Source of the DNA: Acestrorhynchus altus
Lineage: Eukaryota; Chordata; Actinopteri; Characiformes; Acestrorhynchidae
Reading direction: 5' to 3'
NCBI GenBank assembly: GCA_034509495.1
Contig: CM067518.1
Location: 7,669,271-7,733,270, forward strand
DNA: 64,000 bases
Shown: positions 36,889 to 50,253 of the stretch, in pieces
Numbering within the stretch: position 1 is the first letter of the stretch
Layout: each line of letters opens with the position of its first letter
Notes under the pieces: generated by a model
What the model was told of the DNA's origin: nothing
The model's input: only the letters and a program-made list of their open reading frames with translations
Database searches by the model: none
Made by a program: the position numbers and the translations under genes

Positions 36889-36889
<1 letters not shown>

Positions 36890-38149
36890 ACTAAAGTAAA
36901 GAAAGCAGGTGGTTACTATACCTATTCTTCTCGTGTCTGTGGCCTCACTTGGAGTAAAGCACAATAGTTACTAATAGATCCTATTTGGTACTCTTATTTT
37001 GTATTTCCCTTTCAAAAATCGCTCTCTCTTACACAAGCTGCTGGCCAGCTGAGTAGTAGAAGGACAAAGGCTCCAGCCACCGGCACTGAATTGACCATGG
37101 CTGCAAGCCATTGTTCCTGTGTTTGTGGCAGGGGTGGGGGGGTTGTGGGGTTAGTATACTCATCTCATATATACTGACATCAAAAACCTGTTGCTGGAAA
37201 AGTCACATTCATGATCCTTCATTTACACATGAAAAGGCACAGATAACGCACAGACACCTGATCCATTTGTTGGCTCTACCATGCATAACTTGGACATGTT
37301 TGTGAATGGGGACATCTGTTTTTGGGGGAGCTCACGCTAGCCACAGGACAGGCCCAACAGATCTCATGTGTCTCACATTCATTATTATTGTAGTTTATAG
37401 GAAAAAAATAAGGGTGTTGCTATGGCTGTTCATTATGAGGACACATCTTGGGATGCTTTATGTGCTGAAACAAATGTGGAGTGTGTGTGGCTTTCCTCAT
37501 TTTACAGCTAATCACAAAAAATCACATTGTTGTAGTATATAGATAGAAGTATCCATGATTATTTATTGCTTAAAATGTCATTTAGCCCTTTGAAACCTTG
37601 TAACAGATTTGGAGGAATCCCTTCAGTGTATTGGTTTTTCTTTTTTTACCTGCACATGACCCAGTCCTTACCGGTGATACGAGGCCAAAAAACATGGCCA
37701 CAAACCACAGCCACAGTGTTTGCATACCAGTATTTAAGCTTGTCTTCAGTGCATGTGGTTGCCAAGTACCACAGTCATTTACGGCATCTGTATGGACTTA
37801 CAGTGGTGTCATAACACACAGCACAGGAAACACAATTAATTCAAACATTAAAACTGTTATTTTAAAGAAAGAATACTGCAGCATTTGTAATTTCATTCTT
37901 TTCCTGAGAATTCTTTGTATCCTAAAAGGGTTACTTCTATCTGTGTTGTTGGGCTAATAACTCATTGTCCTGGGCCAAGAATGGACATTACCTTTGGTAA
38001 TAAGCCTAGAATTAATCAATGCAGGATTTTTTTTGAAGAAACAGAAGTTGGCTTATATCCAAAGTGCACATGCATTTTTCGCAGCCTGTCAGTTTTCAAA
38101 GGGGGGAAAAATAATCAGCAGAACATCCCATAAGTGTGAATGCAGAGCG
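36889..38149. other. Intergenic sequence
   Basis: No gene recognised. Two overlapping frames near 37.57-37.96 kb have no protein-like features. Confidence 0.55.
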
Positions 38150-38480
38150 GCAGATGTGGCTGGGAAGAAAAGGCTCTCAGGCCTTGCCACGGCCATTGTT
38201 CAGCCCCCAGTGCCATTTATGTTGTTGCCGTGACAACACTACACCACTTTTATCCATTTCCCCATGCCGGACGCATGCTAATGGGAGATCATAGCTCTTA
38301 TTGACAAAGATGAGAGAAAGCTGAACAACAAACAGAGCGACACGGATGAAAGCCAATAATGTTCAGCAAGCTTTTCATGACCGAGGTGCAAAACAGAGGG
38401 CTTTTATTATTTATCATTGCAGAATTTTGTTTGATTATAATTTAGTGTGCCAAGTGTTTATGTCACGCTTCGAAAGGATT
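38150..38480. promoter_or_regulatory. Candidate enhancer with SOX, RFX and POU motifs
   Basis: CCATTGTTC (38,193-38,201) is the consensus SOX2-type site. GTTGCCGTGACAAC (38,224-38,237) is a full inverted-repeat RFX X-box. ATGCTAAT (38,275-38,282) is an octamer-like POU site. ATTGACAAAGATG (LEF-like) follows. All lie within about 130 bp in a repeat-free block. Enhancer activity is inferred; the motif spellings are directly seen. Confidence 0.4.
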
Positions 38481-39344
38481 TCTAGTTCTCCAAAGGCTTG
38501 GTGATATTCATCTACTATACTGGTGTTGTTCAAAAAGTCTTTTTTGCTAATGTATACCGCATAATGTATCACAGAATACCAAAATAAGGGTCATAAAAAG
38601 CACGTTAATGAGGGCCTGAATTGTTTTTCTTTGCCACTTTCATGACAAGCTCTGTAGGATCATTCAGAGCTTCTATGCTGGACACATCATGTCCGTCAGT
38701 CATTGTCTCTTTAGAATGAATGTGTGTACATGCTAATAAATGACTTGGTTTTCCTGCTAGCAATGCTGCCATGATAGATGTCTGGGAGCTGAAGTGTCTT
38801 CTTTGAAGTGTCCCATCTCATTTCAATTATTATATGTTTTGCCATCTGTGCACACAGTAGGCCACAAAAATGCAGTGTATAATCACTGCATCCATGAGTG
38901 GCTGTAGAATTACAGGTAGGTATTCTGTAAGTATTCTGTGCTCTGAGATCTAACATAGATGGAAAGGTGAGAGTATAGTTAAAAAAACAACAACTTAGAT
39001 TAAAGTTAGACAGTATCACTATTTAAGAAAAAGTGGTTCCATATGTAATACCGAACAATGGTTACATCTCATAATGATAGCAAAATGCTTTTCTACAAAA
39101 GCTTCAACACAGAAATATTAACAGGTTTTTCCCTCCAATTCAAAGAAACTTGTAACCAAAGAAAGAGCCACTTAAGTATCCAAATGGTTATTTGAGCTGC
39201 CATAGTTCTACATGAAACCATTCCTTTAATATTTAATGAATGCAACAAAAATGTACAAAGAATAAACAACAATTTAAACCCATTTGTGTTGTGTTGACAG
39301 CAAACGTATCCTTGCCTTGCACAAAGACAAATGATCCTAACCTA
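38481..39344. other. Intergenic sequence
   Basis: Around 39.08-39.24 kb there is a possible decayed GGTTCTTT-type MITE (AAAGAGCCACTTAAGTATCC). No gene. Confidence 0.45.
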
Positions 39345-39715
39345 GTAAATTTCTTCCCTGAAATTTCTACAAACAATACCCCACAATGACAAAGTAAGAA
39401 AACTTTGTTTGAAATAAAACACAAATATATAACATGTACATAAGTATTCACAAACTTGCTCAATACTTTTTTGGAAGCACCTTTGGTGCAGCCTCAATCT
39501 TTTTGAGAATGATGCTACAAGCTTTTTTCTCTTCACAGAGCAACACTGGAGCTCTGTCAGAATGAACATTGAGTTCTTGGTTACCTCCCTGACTAAGGCC
39601 CTCATACCAAGATCCCTCAGTTTGGCTGGGCGGCTAGCTCTATGAAGTGTTCTGGTGGTTTCAAACTTCATTTATGGATAATGGATGCCACTGTGCTCAT
39701 TGGGACCTACATATG
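39345..39715 (-). mobile_element. Internally deleted Tc1-type transposon, family 2
   Basis: AATACCCCACAATGACAAAG and ACATAAGTATTCACAAACTT, then AAGCACCTTTGGTGCAGCCT and GGAGCTCTGTCAGAATGAAC, match the standard fish Tc1 consensus with transposase on the minus strand. The helix-turn-helix half survives: the minus strand reads LRDLGMRALVREVTKNSMF. The catalytic middle is deleted. A copy at 46.5-47.2 kb keeps a different part of the same family. Confidence 0.75.
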
Positions 39716-39835
39716 TACAATAGAATTTCAAAACTGAGGGGTGTGACCAGTTACAAAGCAGTATAATCACCTCCAAACCCACATTATGATCTAGTTACTA
39801 AATGTTAATTATTAAAATGGAACTAAAATGTCAGT

Positions 39836-40050
39836 TGGTGGTTGGTGTGGTGCAACAGAAAACACCACCCATAAGCCACCACACCATGTGGGCAACTGGG
39901 GTTCAATTTCCAGTCTGGGTAACTATGCTCTGCTACACCAATAAGAGAACTCTGCACACTAATAACAGTACTCTGGCCCACGTCTGTTATGAGTAACCAT
40001 GCAAGTTGCTCTGGATAAGAGTCATTTATGAGTAAAAGTCAAATTATATT
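39836..40050 (+). mobile_element. tRNA-derived SINE
   Basis: GGGGTTCAATTTCCAG is a recognisable pol III B box (GGTTCRANTCC). The 3' region GCAAGTTGCTCTGGATAAGA, then ATTTATGAGTAAAAGTCAAA, corresponds to the standard fish SINE tail (TGCTCTGGATAAGAGCGTCT...AAATGTAAATG). The copy is moderately diverged. Confidence 0.7.
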
Positions 40051-40250
40051 GTTTTCCACACACATATACATGAGAAGTTATACTGGCATTTTAAATTGTC
40101 ATGAAACTACAACTTTTACTTCTCATTCTTCACAAGAAGAAACTACTGAATGTGAATATTCATATATTATTTGTTCCAGAAAAATAAATACATAAAAGAC
40201 TCACAATTTCATGTGTTGCAAAACTATGAAAAATTAAGAAAGTAAAAAAT

Positions 40251-40309
40251 ATATTATATTATATTATATTATATTATATTATATTATATTATATTATATT
40301 ATATTATAT
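40251..40309. repeat. (ATATT)n pentanucleotide array
   Basis: Twelve nearly perfect ATATT units. Confidence 0.97.
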
Positions 40310-41105
<796 letters not shown>

Positions 41106-41210
41106 AGCAATATGGCACAATGCTGGATCACTGATCAGTTTACACTGTATAAAATAAATACATTTTGTTATTTATTTTATACTTTATAAAAGTATAAAAT
41201 TGACTACAAC

Positions 41211-42580
41211 AGCTAAAACTATTTTTACAGATATGACTGCTAACAGATAAAAGTATTTTTACAGATTTGACTGCTAACAAACAAAGTATTTTTTACAGAT
41301 TTCACAGCTAACAGATAAAAGTATTTCTACACATTTCACTGATAACAGATAAACTTATTTTTACACACTTGACTGGTAACAAATAGAAGTATTTTTACAG
41401 ATTTCACAGCTAACAGCTAAAAGAATTGTTACAAATATGACTGCTAACAGCTAAAAGCAGTTTTACAGACTTGACTGCTAACAGATAAAAGTATTTTAAC
41501 ACATTTGACTGCTAAGAAATACAAGTATTTTTACAGATTTCACATCTAACAGATAAAAGTATTTTTACAGACTTGACTACTAACAACTTAAAGTATTTCA
41601 CACATTTGACTGCTAACAGATAAAAGTATTTTTACAGATATGACTGCTAACAGCTAAAAGTATTTTTACAGATATGACTGCTAATAGCTAAATGTATTTT
41701 TACAGACTTGACTGCTAACAGATAAAAGTATTTTACACATTTGACTGCTAACAGATAAAATATTTTTACACATTTGACTGCTAACAGATGAAAGTATTTT
41801 CTACAGACTTGACTACTAACAGCTAAAAGTATTTTTACATATTTGACTGCTTACAGATAAAATTATTTTTACACATTTGACTGCTAACAGACAAAATAAT
41901 TTTTACACATTTGACTGCTAACAGATAAAAGTAGTTTTAAAGATTGGACTGCTAACAGATAAAAGTATTTCTACACATTTGACTGCTAACAGCTAAAAGT
42001 AATTTTACAAATATGACTGCTAACAGCTAAAAGTATTTTTACAGACTTGACTGCTAACAGATAAAAGTATTTCTACACATTTGACTGGTAACAGATAAAA
42101 GATTTTTTACACATTTGACTGCTAACAGTTAAAATAATTTTTTACACGTTTGACTACTAACAAATAAAATATTTTTACAGATTTCACAGCTAACAGATAA
42201 AAGTATTTCTACACATTTCACTGCTAACAGATAAAAGTATTTTTTCAGATATGACTGCTAACAGCTAAAAGTATTTTTACGCATTTGACTGATAACAGCT
42301 AAAAGTATTTTTACAAATATGACTGCTAACAGCTAAAAGTATTTTTACAGACTTGACTGCTAACAGATAGAAGTATTTTTACACATTTGACTGCTAACAG
42401 ATAAAAGTATTTTGACACATTTGTCTGCTAACAGCTAAAAGTATTTTTACAGATTTCACTGCTAACAGCTAAAAGTATATTTACAGATTTCACTGCTAAC
42501 AACTAAAAGTATTTCTACACATTTGACTGCTAACATAAAATATTTTACAGATATGATTGCTAACAGATACAAGTATTGGT
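41211..42580. repeat. 34-bp minisatellite, about 40 units
   Basis: A tandem array with a modal unit of TGACTGCTAACAGATAAAAG followed by TATTTTTACAGATT. The period is 34 bp (for example ACAG at 41,227 and again at 41,261). Units vary at a few positions (AGATAA/AGCTAA, ACAGA/ACACA, TGCTAAC/TACTAAC), so copies have diverged and mixed. All frames contain stops, so it does not encode protein. There are no spacers, so it is not a CRISPR-like array. Confidence 0.95.
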
Positions 42581-43569
42581 AAATTACATTACATACATAA
42601 CATTATACAACAATTAAAAACTCTAATCAGGATTTTACAGCAGTATTATGATGCCTTCAAGTAAATTTGGATTTTCTAAGTTGGGGGCATCAGTAAGAAA
42701 ATGTAATGGTAACTGTATGGGTGCTACTCCTGTTGAAGACAATGATTTCAATAAATTCATGAGGTGGACAGTTTGTTCTGTACACTAGTTGCACAACCAT
42801 TATTAAGCAACAATACTTTGCATATTGCAAAGGTTATTTTCATAATATGCAAAAAAAAAGATATTGTATCCTGTGTAATTTAATGTTTCTAATGGGATTA
42901 AAACATTCTGCATATCCTATTTGTTTCATACTTTTTTCTTGTTATTTCCATTTTTTACAGCCCTAATCAGTATTCTTTATAGCTCCATTATATGAAAATT
43001 GCCTTTGAAGACAATTTCAGCTCATCAATAAAATGCTCCTCCATGTGGAGATCCGTATCAACCAGAGGGTTCGTAATAATGATGCTAAGATCAGCCTGGA
43101 TCAAGGAAATCAATAGTATTGCTCTTCAGTTAGTTTTTCACTTTGAAAATCATGAAAACCTGTGTAATCTCCAGAAGGACATCAAACACAAACAATAGAA
43201 AAGGAGGGTTAATTAAATCACCACTCCAAGATCAAATGAAAGCTGCAATAAACCTTTTTAGAGATAATGTGATAATTTATAACCTCATTTTATTTGCACC
43301 TTCACAGAACATCTCAAAGTCCACTTACTTTTACTTAATTTCACTTACAGAGCATTTTTAGATTAAAATCCAAAACAAAAAACAAAAACAAAAACAAAAA
43401 AAAAAAACTAAATCTACTGGGCTGCAGAGCAAATAATGTGCAATTATGAATATTAAGTATGTAATATGTAATTGCATAAAAATTATGCAGGAACAATAGT
43501 ATAACATACAGTACAGGCTCATTGAGCATGTCCAATATAGTAGGTATAGTGTCTGTGCAAAAAGTTATT
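42581..43569. other. Intergenic sequence
   Basis: AT-rich; an A-rich run at 43,375-43,407. No gene. Confidence 0.55.
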
Positions 43570-43910
43570 AATATTATCTGTGCAAAGAGATATGGATGGA
43601 TGATCAGTAATGTCCAGTCATTCAGTAAATCTGTCAGTTTCCTCTACATGTGTAGATAAATTATCAGTGCAGTAAGTAGGAGTAATAATGTCCAACCATA
43701 TTCAGTGAGCCTGTCCTGTTAGTGGCTCAGTGTGTAATAATATCCTGACACAGTGAAGAAGAGTTGTATACTGTGATTGTTGTTGGTACAAATGTCTGTA
43801 ATGCTACTTGCTCCTTGCTGTCTGACCAGTATGTCATGGTGGGGGTGAGAAATGTTGTCCAGCATAGCAGACAACACATTTGAGAACACTCTTTTCCACC
43901 ACCACCTCAA
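43570..43910 (-). mobile_element. LINE reverse-transcriptase C-terminal relic
   Basis: The minus strand reads LSAMLDNISHPHHDILVRQQ, resembling the C-terminal LDNxSHPLHD motif of fish L2/Rex-type LINEs. Downstream in that orientation is a degenerate T/A-rich 3' region. Similar to the plus-strand relic near 1.1-1.4 kb, but too decayed for firm family assignment. Confidence 0.4.
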
Positions 43911-44027
43911 AATAGCACATTTTGAATTTGAATATGTAATATAAAAAAAATATATATAATAAAAATATATATAATGATAACAAATAGATCAGTGCTCCTT
44001 TGTGCAGTATCTTATACATTATACATT

Positions 44028-44087
44028 CTGTTCCCTGTTGTACACCTCTGTTCCCTGTTGTACACCTCTGTTCCCTGTTGTACACCT
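44028..44087. repeat. 20-bp unit in three perfect tandem copies
   Basis: CTGTTCCCTGTTGTACACCT is repeated three times without change. Confidence 0.95.
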
Positions 44088-44118
44088 TAGTGTACCTTGG
44101 CAGCATTTTATAATATAT

Positions 44119-44119
<1 letters not shown>

Positions 44120-44170
<51 letters not shown>
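44120..44170. repeat. (AG)n microsatellite
   Basis: About 25 AG units. Confidence 0.97.
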
Positions 44171-44173
<3 letters not shown>

Positions 44174-44575
44174 GGGGGGAGTACATTTGGCTCTCAACCT
44201 CGGGCCTTTCTATCAAGTGCTTCTCACCCAGTAAACGTTTACGGCCCGCTTTTGAGATTGTGGCTCAGATTTGAAGGATAGGCCCCCCTGTCGTCTCACA
44301 GCTTGACAGTAACTGACTTGCTCAGCGTGTGCTGTGTGTCTCAATTTCTCATTATTCCCCCTCCTCTGCCTGCTCTCCAAAACATAAACCAGAGCCAATC
44401 CTTTATGGCCACAGTCAATCTATTGTTCTAATCTAGGAAACTGGGCTTATTGTTTAGGTGCTGATAAGGAGCAATCCTCCATGCTGTGTTGGCTTTTTTT
44501 CTGGCATAGTTATGGTCATGTATAATTTAAGAGGTTATCTGGAAATTTACACATGTGTAAAACTTTGGGATAAAG

Positions 44576-44576
<1 letters not shown>

Positions 44577-44654
<78 letters not shown>

Positions 44655-44656
44655 TT
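44577..44656. repeat. Compound (CTAT)n-(TTTA)n microsatellite
   Basis: About eleven CTAT units change directly into about eight TTTA units. Confidence 0.97.
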
Positions 44657-46118
44657 ATTAGTAAGATCTTTGAAATTTATCTTCACATGCTCATGGTCAG
44701 TGTTTTTTATTAGGCTGTGGTGTGCATAAGACGGTGGGTTTATGGTGAGAAAGACCTGGGTGGTGGGGGCTGCTCACAGAGTCCTCACACTTTTATTGTT
44801 TGTTGATGGAAGCAGTTGTCATACTGCAGCAGTAACAAAAGCAGCACTATTGCCATGTTTGCCTCAGCACAGGAACCAATGGGCAATTCACTCCTTTAAA
44901 TTACAGCCATGTGTGGAATCTTTATCTCTCACTCAGTTTTAAATTTATTCCATAGTCTTCTTTCATTTTCCTTTTTCTTTCTCTCTTCATTTCCTCAAAT
45001 GCAGTAGTATGATCACCCAAAACATCTGAGAACATTTTGAGAGACTAATTAGTTGTTATAGATATTGGTTGTATCTACAAGCAGTAAAATTTGAAGAAAG
45101 AAAAAAACAACATTTGAATAAACTCAATCTCATTGTTAACAAAGAAAGTAATTTCTTAGGTCAGATGGATGATGATGCAACAGTGTTTTAATGTTTATTT
45201 AATTAACCAAATACTCAAAATGCCAAAATGATTTTAGGTTTTCTTAAAACCTCTTACCTCTTGATTTGATGGTTCTATATGTAAAAAAAAGAAAGAAAAT
45301 ATTTGAACTGGGTTTAGTTTTTGTTTTACACCCCAACCAAAAAACCTTTAGGATCTTTTTTTAATGTAGCTTATCTACTAGTACATATGCTCCAACACAC
45401 TTCTAAATACTGTTAAATGTTATGTCTGATTTCCTCTATGTATAACAATGTGATCTTGACGTTTATGTTTTTCTGACTATTGACTGATTTGAGCTTCCTG
45501 TGTCACATCCATCTAATCTAATGCTATCACCCTAATGCCACAGTTGCTCCATATTCTGGTTGTAAAATAATTCTGCTTTTTCTAAATTATTACATTATTA
45601 TTAAATACAAATGTTTCCATCTGAATAGAAATATGCTTGTATATTACAGAAGATTAATTTGTATACTGTTGATTAGCATGCAATGCTAATGCTGTGTGCA
45701 CAGATTGGATAGATTTTGTTGTATTGTACATTTATGAAAAATGACAATAAGCTTGAAAGGAATTAAAATTATTTGAATGTAGCTAAAATATGTAATAATA
45801 TCTGGTTATAAATGAATATGTATTACAAATATGATGTTCATCTAGAGACATCAACTTTTGTTCCAGGTTTGTTTTTTTACTATAACCCAGTGAGAGAGTG
45901 AATTTCCTTTTTCCTTTTCCTATCACCTACTTATTTTATTGAATTATATGGTTTATCTTTTCTTCTGTTTGTTTGTGGACATGTATCAATATTCATCTGT
46001 GGGGAATGCATGTGGACATTGAGAAGATGCTGGGACTACCTTATAAAATAGTTATGCCTGTGTTCTGTCAGAAAATGACCACTGTACAATTGCACTTAAT
46101 AACTGGATGGTAACCATG

Positions 46119-46119
<1 letters not shown>
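44657..46119. other. Intergenic sequence
   Basis: No gene or definite repeat seen. Confidence 0.55.
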
Positions 46120-46500
<381 letters not shown>

Positions 46501-47241
46501 ATTATCATTATGTTTCTCCCATTCTTCTTTGCAGAACCTCTCAAGCTCCATCAGATTGGATGGAGAGTGTCAGTGCACAGTTATTTTTAGATATTTCCAG
46601 AGATGTTCAATCAGGTTCAAGTCTGGTCTCTGGCTGGGCCGTTCAAAGACATTCACAGAATCGTCCCAAAGCCACTCATTTGTTATTTTGGCTGTGTGCT
46701 TAGGGTTGTTGTTCTGTTGGAAGATAAACCTTTATCCCAGTCTACGGTTCAGAGCACTCTGGAGCAGGTTATCATCAAGGATGTCTCTGTAGATTGTTGC
46801 AATCATCTTTCCCTTGACCCTGACTAGTCTGCCAGTTCCTGCTGCAGAAAAACATCCCCACAGCATGATGCTGCCACCACCATGCTTCACTGTAGGAATG
46901 TTATTGGCTAGGTGATGAACAGTGCCTGGTTTCTTCCAGACAAATTTACATGGACTGTCTACTATGGAACCTTATATAAACAGATGTGTGCCTTTCCAAA
47001 TCATGTCTAATAAAATTAATTTACCACAGGTGTCCAATCAAGCTGTAGAAACATCTGAAAGATGATCAGTGGAAACAATTTTGAGTGTTAATTTTAATAA
47101 ATTTGCAAAACTTTCAAACAAACTTTTCACATTTTGTCATCATGAGGTGTTGTGTGAATTTAATCCAGTTTGGAATGCTGGAAGGCTGTAACATGAAGTG
47201 TGCAATAAGTGAAGGGCTGTGAATATGTTTTGGATGCACTG
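46501..47241 (-). mobile_element. Tc1-type transposon relic, family 2
   Basis: TTCTCCCATTCTTCTTTGCA, CATCAAGGATGTCTCTGTAG, CACAGCATGATGCTGCCACC and the terminus GGATGCACTG followed by TA match the fish Tc1 consensus, with transposase on the minus strand. The catalytic-domain half is partly kept, and the helix-turn-helix half and left terminus are lost. The left end is replaced by the AT array and the inverted copy at 46.2-46.3 kb. The gene is inactive. Confidence 0.8.
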
Positions 47242-48364
47242 TAAAGCATTTCATGAATTTTCACATATTATGGAGTAAACATGGCAGAGGGAATGAAGTT
47301 AAACCATACCATATGCAAAACACAACTGATGACATAAAATAAAGGAAAAAATAGTATTATAATAATAAAACAATCAAGAGAAATGAGAACAAGCAAAAAA
47401 AGATGATTTATTAAGTAGACTTTTTCAGTGTATTATGCTAATGTTTTCCCTAGTTTCTTGGCGATTTTTCTTTAGCTGAGTAAGAACTAAAGTAAAGAAC
47501 TAAAGTTCTAGAAGTACATTATTTATGTTATGTTGGCTGTGAATGAAGAACACTGGGTACTAGAAGGCTTTAGTCATATAGAAAATACAGACAATAAAAA
47601 ATTCAGACATATAGGATATTGCTTTCTTTTCTTTCATGCACAGTAACAGTAACATGTTTCTGTCTTTTGCGACCAGTCGGTAGTCACTGGAGAATGCATG
47701 TCAGCAGTGTGGTTAAAGAAAGCAGTTAAACATTAGTGCCCTATTATATCATGTAGACACTTTCTGGCTGAGCTAATCTACAAACCCTGTTTGCATGATA
47801 CATCTTCATCACTAAATTATACATTTTGTCTACAGTTATATGAATATTGGTTTTGGCGGTGCTTCAAAAACGCCTTCATGCTTTTAAAGGGACTTTAGTT
47901 ACTGGACAAATGAAGTCAAGTGCTGATTCATGCCACAGGTCCCAACATAAAGAAATAAGTTTCATCAATCCAATGGAGTTGTTTAGAAGGATCAAGACCA
48001 TGTTGTCTATGAGACCAGGCAAGCCATTTATTCTAATCAATCCATTCTGTTCCTCCGTTTTTAATCATGAAAGGAAACCACTCATTGACTTAAACAGACT
48101 ATTTTAGAAGCCATTCTTTATAGATGTGAGTCTACAAACTTGGGTGTTTCATAAATCAAGTGCTGTTCAATGGAAGTTTGATTTCATTATAATCAGGTGA
48201 ATCATATGTCTGGCTTTTCGGGTGAAAATAGCTTCCTCTTGATGTGAGCTTGACAAAGCTAACATACAGTTTTATTGTACTGTGATTAATATTTGCAGTC
48301 ACATATTCTTCCAAGGATCAATATCAGTCTATACAAATCTGTATCAGTCATGCAAATTTGTTAA
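47242..48364. other. Intergenic sequence
   Basis: No gene recognised. Confidence 0.55.
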
Positions 48365-49190
48365 AAATGGTAACTGAAACTTTGGTTTCAGTATGTGGTG
48401 TGGCCCCCTCTTGTGCAGCAATAGCTGCAACTAAATGTGTCTGGTAAATGTTGATCGGAACTGATGCACATTGACTTGGTGGAATTTTGCCCAAACCTCT
48501 ATACAAAACAGCTTCAGTCATCTTGGTGGGTTTCCTTGAACTGCTTGCTTCAAGTCCTTCCACACCACTTTTACTGGATTAAGTTCAGGTCTTTAACTTG
48601 GCCATTCCAAAGCTTTAACTTTATTTTTCTTTAACTAATCTTTGAGTGAACAAGTTGTGTTCTTAGGATCATGGTCTTGTTGCATGTCCCAGATTCTCTT
48701 GAGATTCAGCTCACAGACAGATGTCCTGACATTTTCCTTTAGAATGTACTGGTATAATTTAGAATTCATTGTTCCATCAATAAAAGCCATCCAGGCTGAG
48801 ATGACCTTTGTTGGTCAAACTATCCTGGAGAGGGTAATAATGGACTTGAATCATCTCTGTTTGAACACAGTCTGCCTGACTGTGGATTGGTGGAGTCCAA
48901 ACTCTTTAGAGATGGTTTTGTAACCTTTTCCAGCTTGATGAGCATCAACAACTCTTCTACTGAGTTCCTCAGAAATCCTCTTTGGTCATGCCATGATACA
49001 CTTCCACAAATACCTGTTGTAATACCAGACTTTTGACTGGACTCTAATTTCATTTTCAAATTATTTGCTAATCCTACAAATGTTATCGATTTCCTTACTA
49101 AATAAATGTGTCTCACTTGCTTGATTTGGTTCTCTTGATCTACTTTTAGGACTTTTGTGAAACTTTGATGAGCTTTTTTTGTTGGCTGGA
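48365..49190 (-). mobile_element. Tc1/mariner-type transposon relic, family 1
   Basis: The same family as 8670-9688, inverted: GGTGTGGCCCCCTCTTGTGC, GACAGATGTCCTGACATTTT and GACTGTGGATTGGTGGAGTC are consensus phrases. GGTTTTGTAACCTTTTCCAG is the reverse of the 9.0-kb copy's CTGGAAAAGGTTACAAAACC. Between 'TTCATTGTTCCATCAATAAA' and 'GACCTTTGTTGGTCAAACTA' the middle of the transposase is deleted. Both termini are eroded. Confidence 0.75.
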
Positions 49191-50157
49191 AAAAGTAATA
49201 GTTTATCTACTCATATGTCCCCTTACCTCATATGCAATTAGTTAAGCCATGCTTTGTGTCCAAAGGTTTGTACTAGTTGAATACGTGCTTAATGGTTAGC
49301 TAAATCAGCCATAGCTCTAGAGCAGAAGTAAAAGATTAAAAATAGTATCTTGAAGATGTTGGTGTTTAATATATCTTCAAAAGATGGTTAGCATTAGTAT
49401 TTTCAGGTTTGTTTTATAATCCTCAGAACAAGAACAGAGCTCAATCATAGCTACTTCATATCTAAATCATAAGCTGCCATTATTTGTTTGCTACATACTT
49501 CACACATCAAGTGTGTCCAGGTTGTTTTAATACATTCAGAGGAAGGGCGAATTATATGAGTATATGAGTGAATTTTTACACCAAATCCTTTAATCTTCAT
49601 TTCTGGTTTACTGGCCACAAACAAATGAAGGAGCATGGCTGTCTGCCATTAGAGCACAACACATTTATGGATATTATAGCAAAGTAGACTTGTAAATGTA
49701 GAGACTTTGCTTACTGTTCAATATGCAGGAGAACAAAGTGAAACCATGCTGGAAAGCTTTGACAATCCAGTGTAATGTGGTGATGTGAAAAATCCCAGCA
49801 ACCTTTAGATTGCTCTTTGCCTTTCATGTTTTACACAGACTCAGAGAACACATGTTCAATTTACAAGTGCACTCCAAGTGTCAGTTGCCATTGGTCCTGC
49901 TGCCATTGTCATAACCTTTTTAAGGCCTTGAAAAAATCAAAGCCCACGAAAAACTAAAAGAAGAAAGATAAAAGTTATTTAGGCTTTTACTTGCCAAATG
50001 CTTCCAATATATAAAAAAAATTAGATAGCTTTGGAGACTATGAGACTTTAGAACTAAATATATAAATGTATGTAGTTATATATTTTGAGGCATCTTATAT
50101 GCCACAAGATTTGATCTTGACTCATACAAGTACTTCTTGATTTTAAATTTATTTTAA
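49191..50157. other. Intergenic sequence
   Basis: No gene recognised. Confidence 0.55.
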
Positions 50158-50158
50158 C

Positions 50159-50248
<90 letters not shown>
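50158..50248. repeat. (TA)n-(TG)n microsatellite
   Basis: A short TA run followed by about 38 TG units with one TA interruption. Confidence 0.97.

Positions 50249-50253
<5 letters not shown>

Noticed and set aside
41211..42580. Regular 34-bp periodicity suggesting a CRISPR array
   Set aside because: The repeats are directly adjacent without unique spacers and the window is vertebrate DNA; it is a minisatellite.
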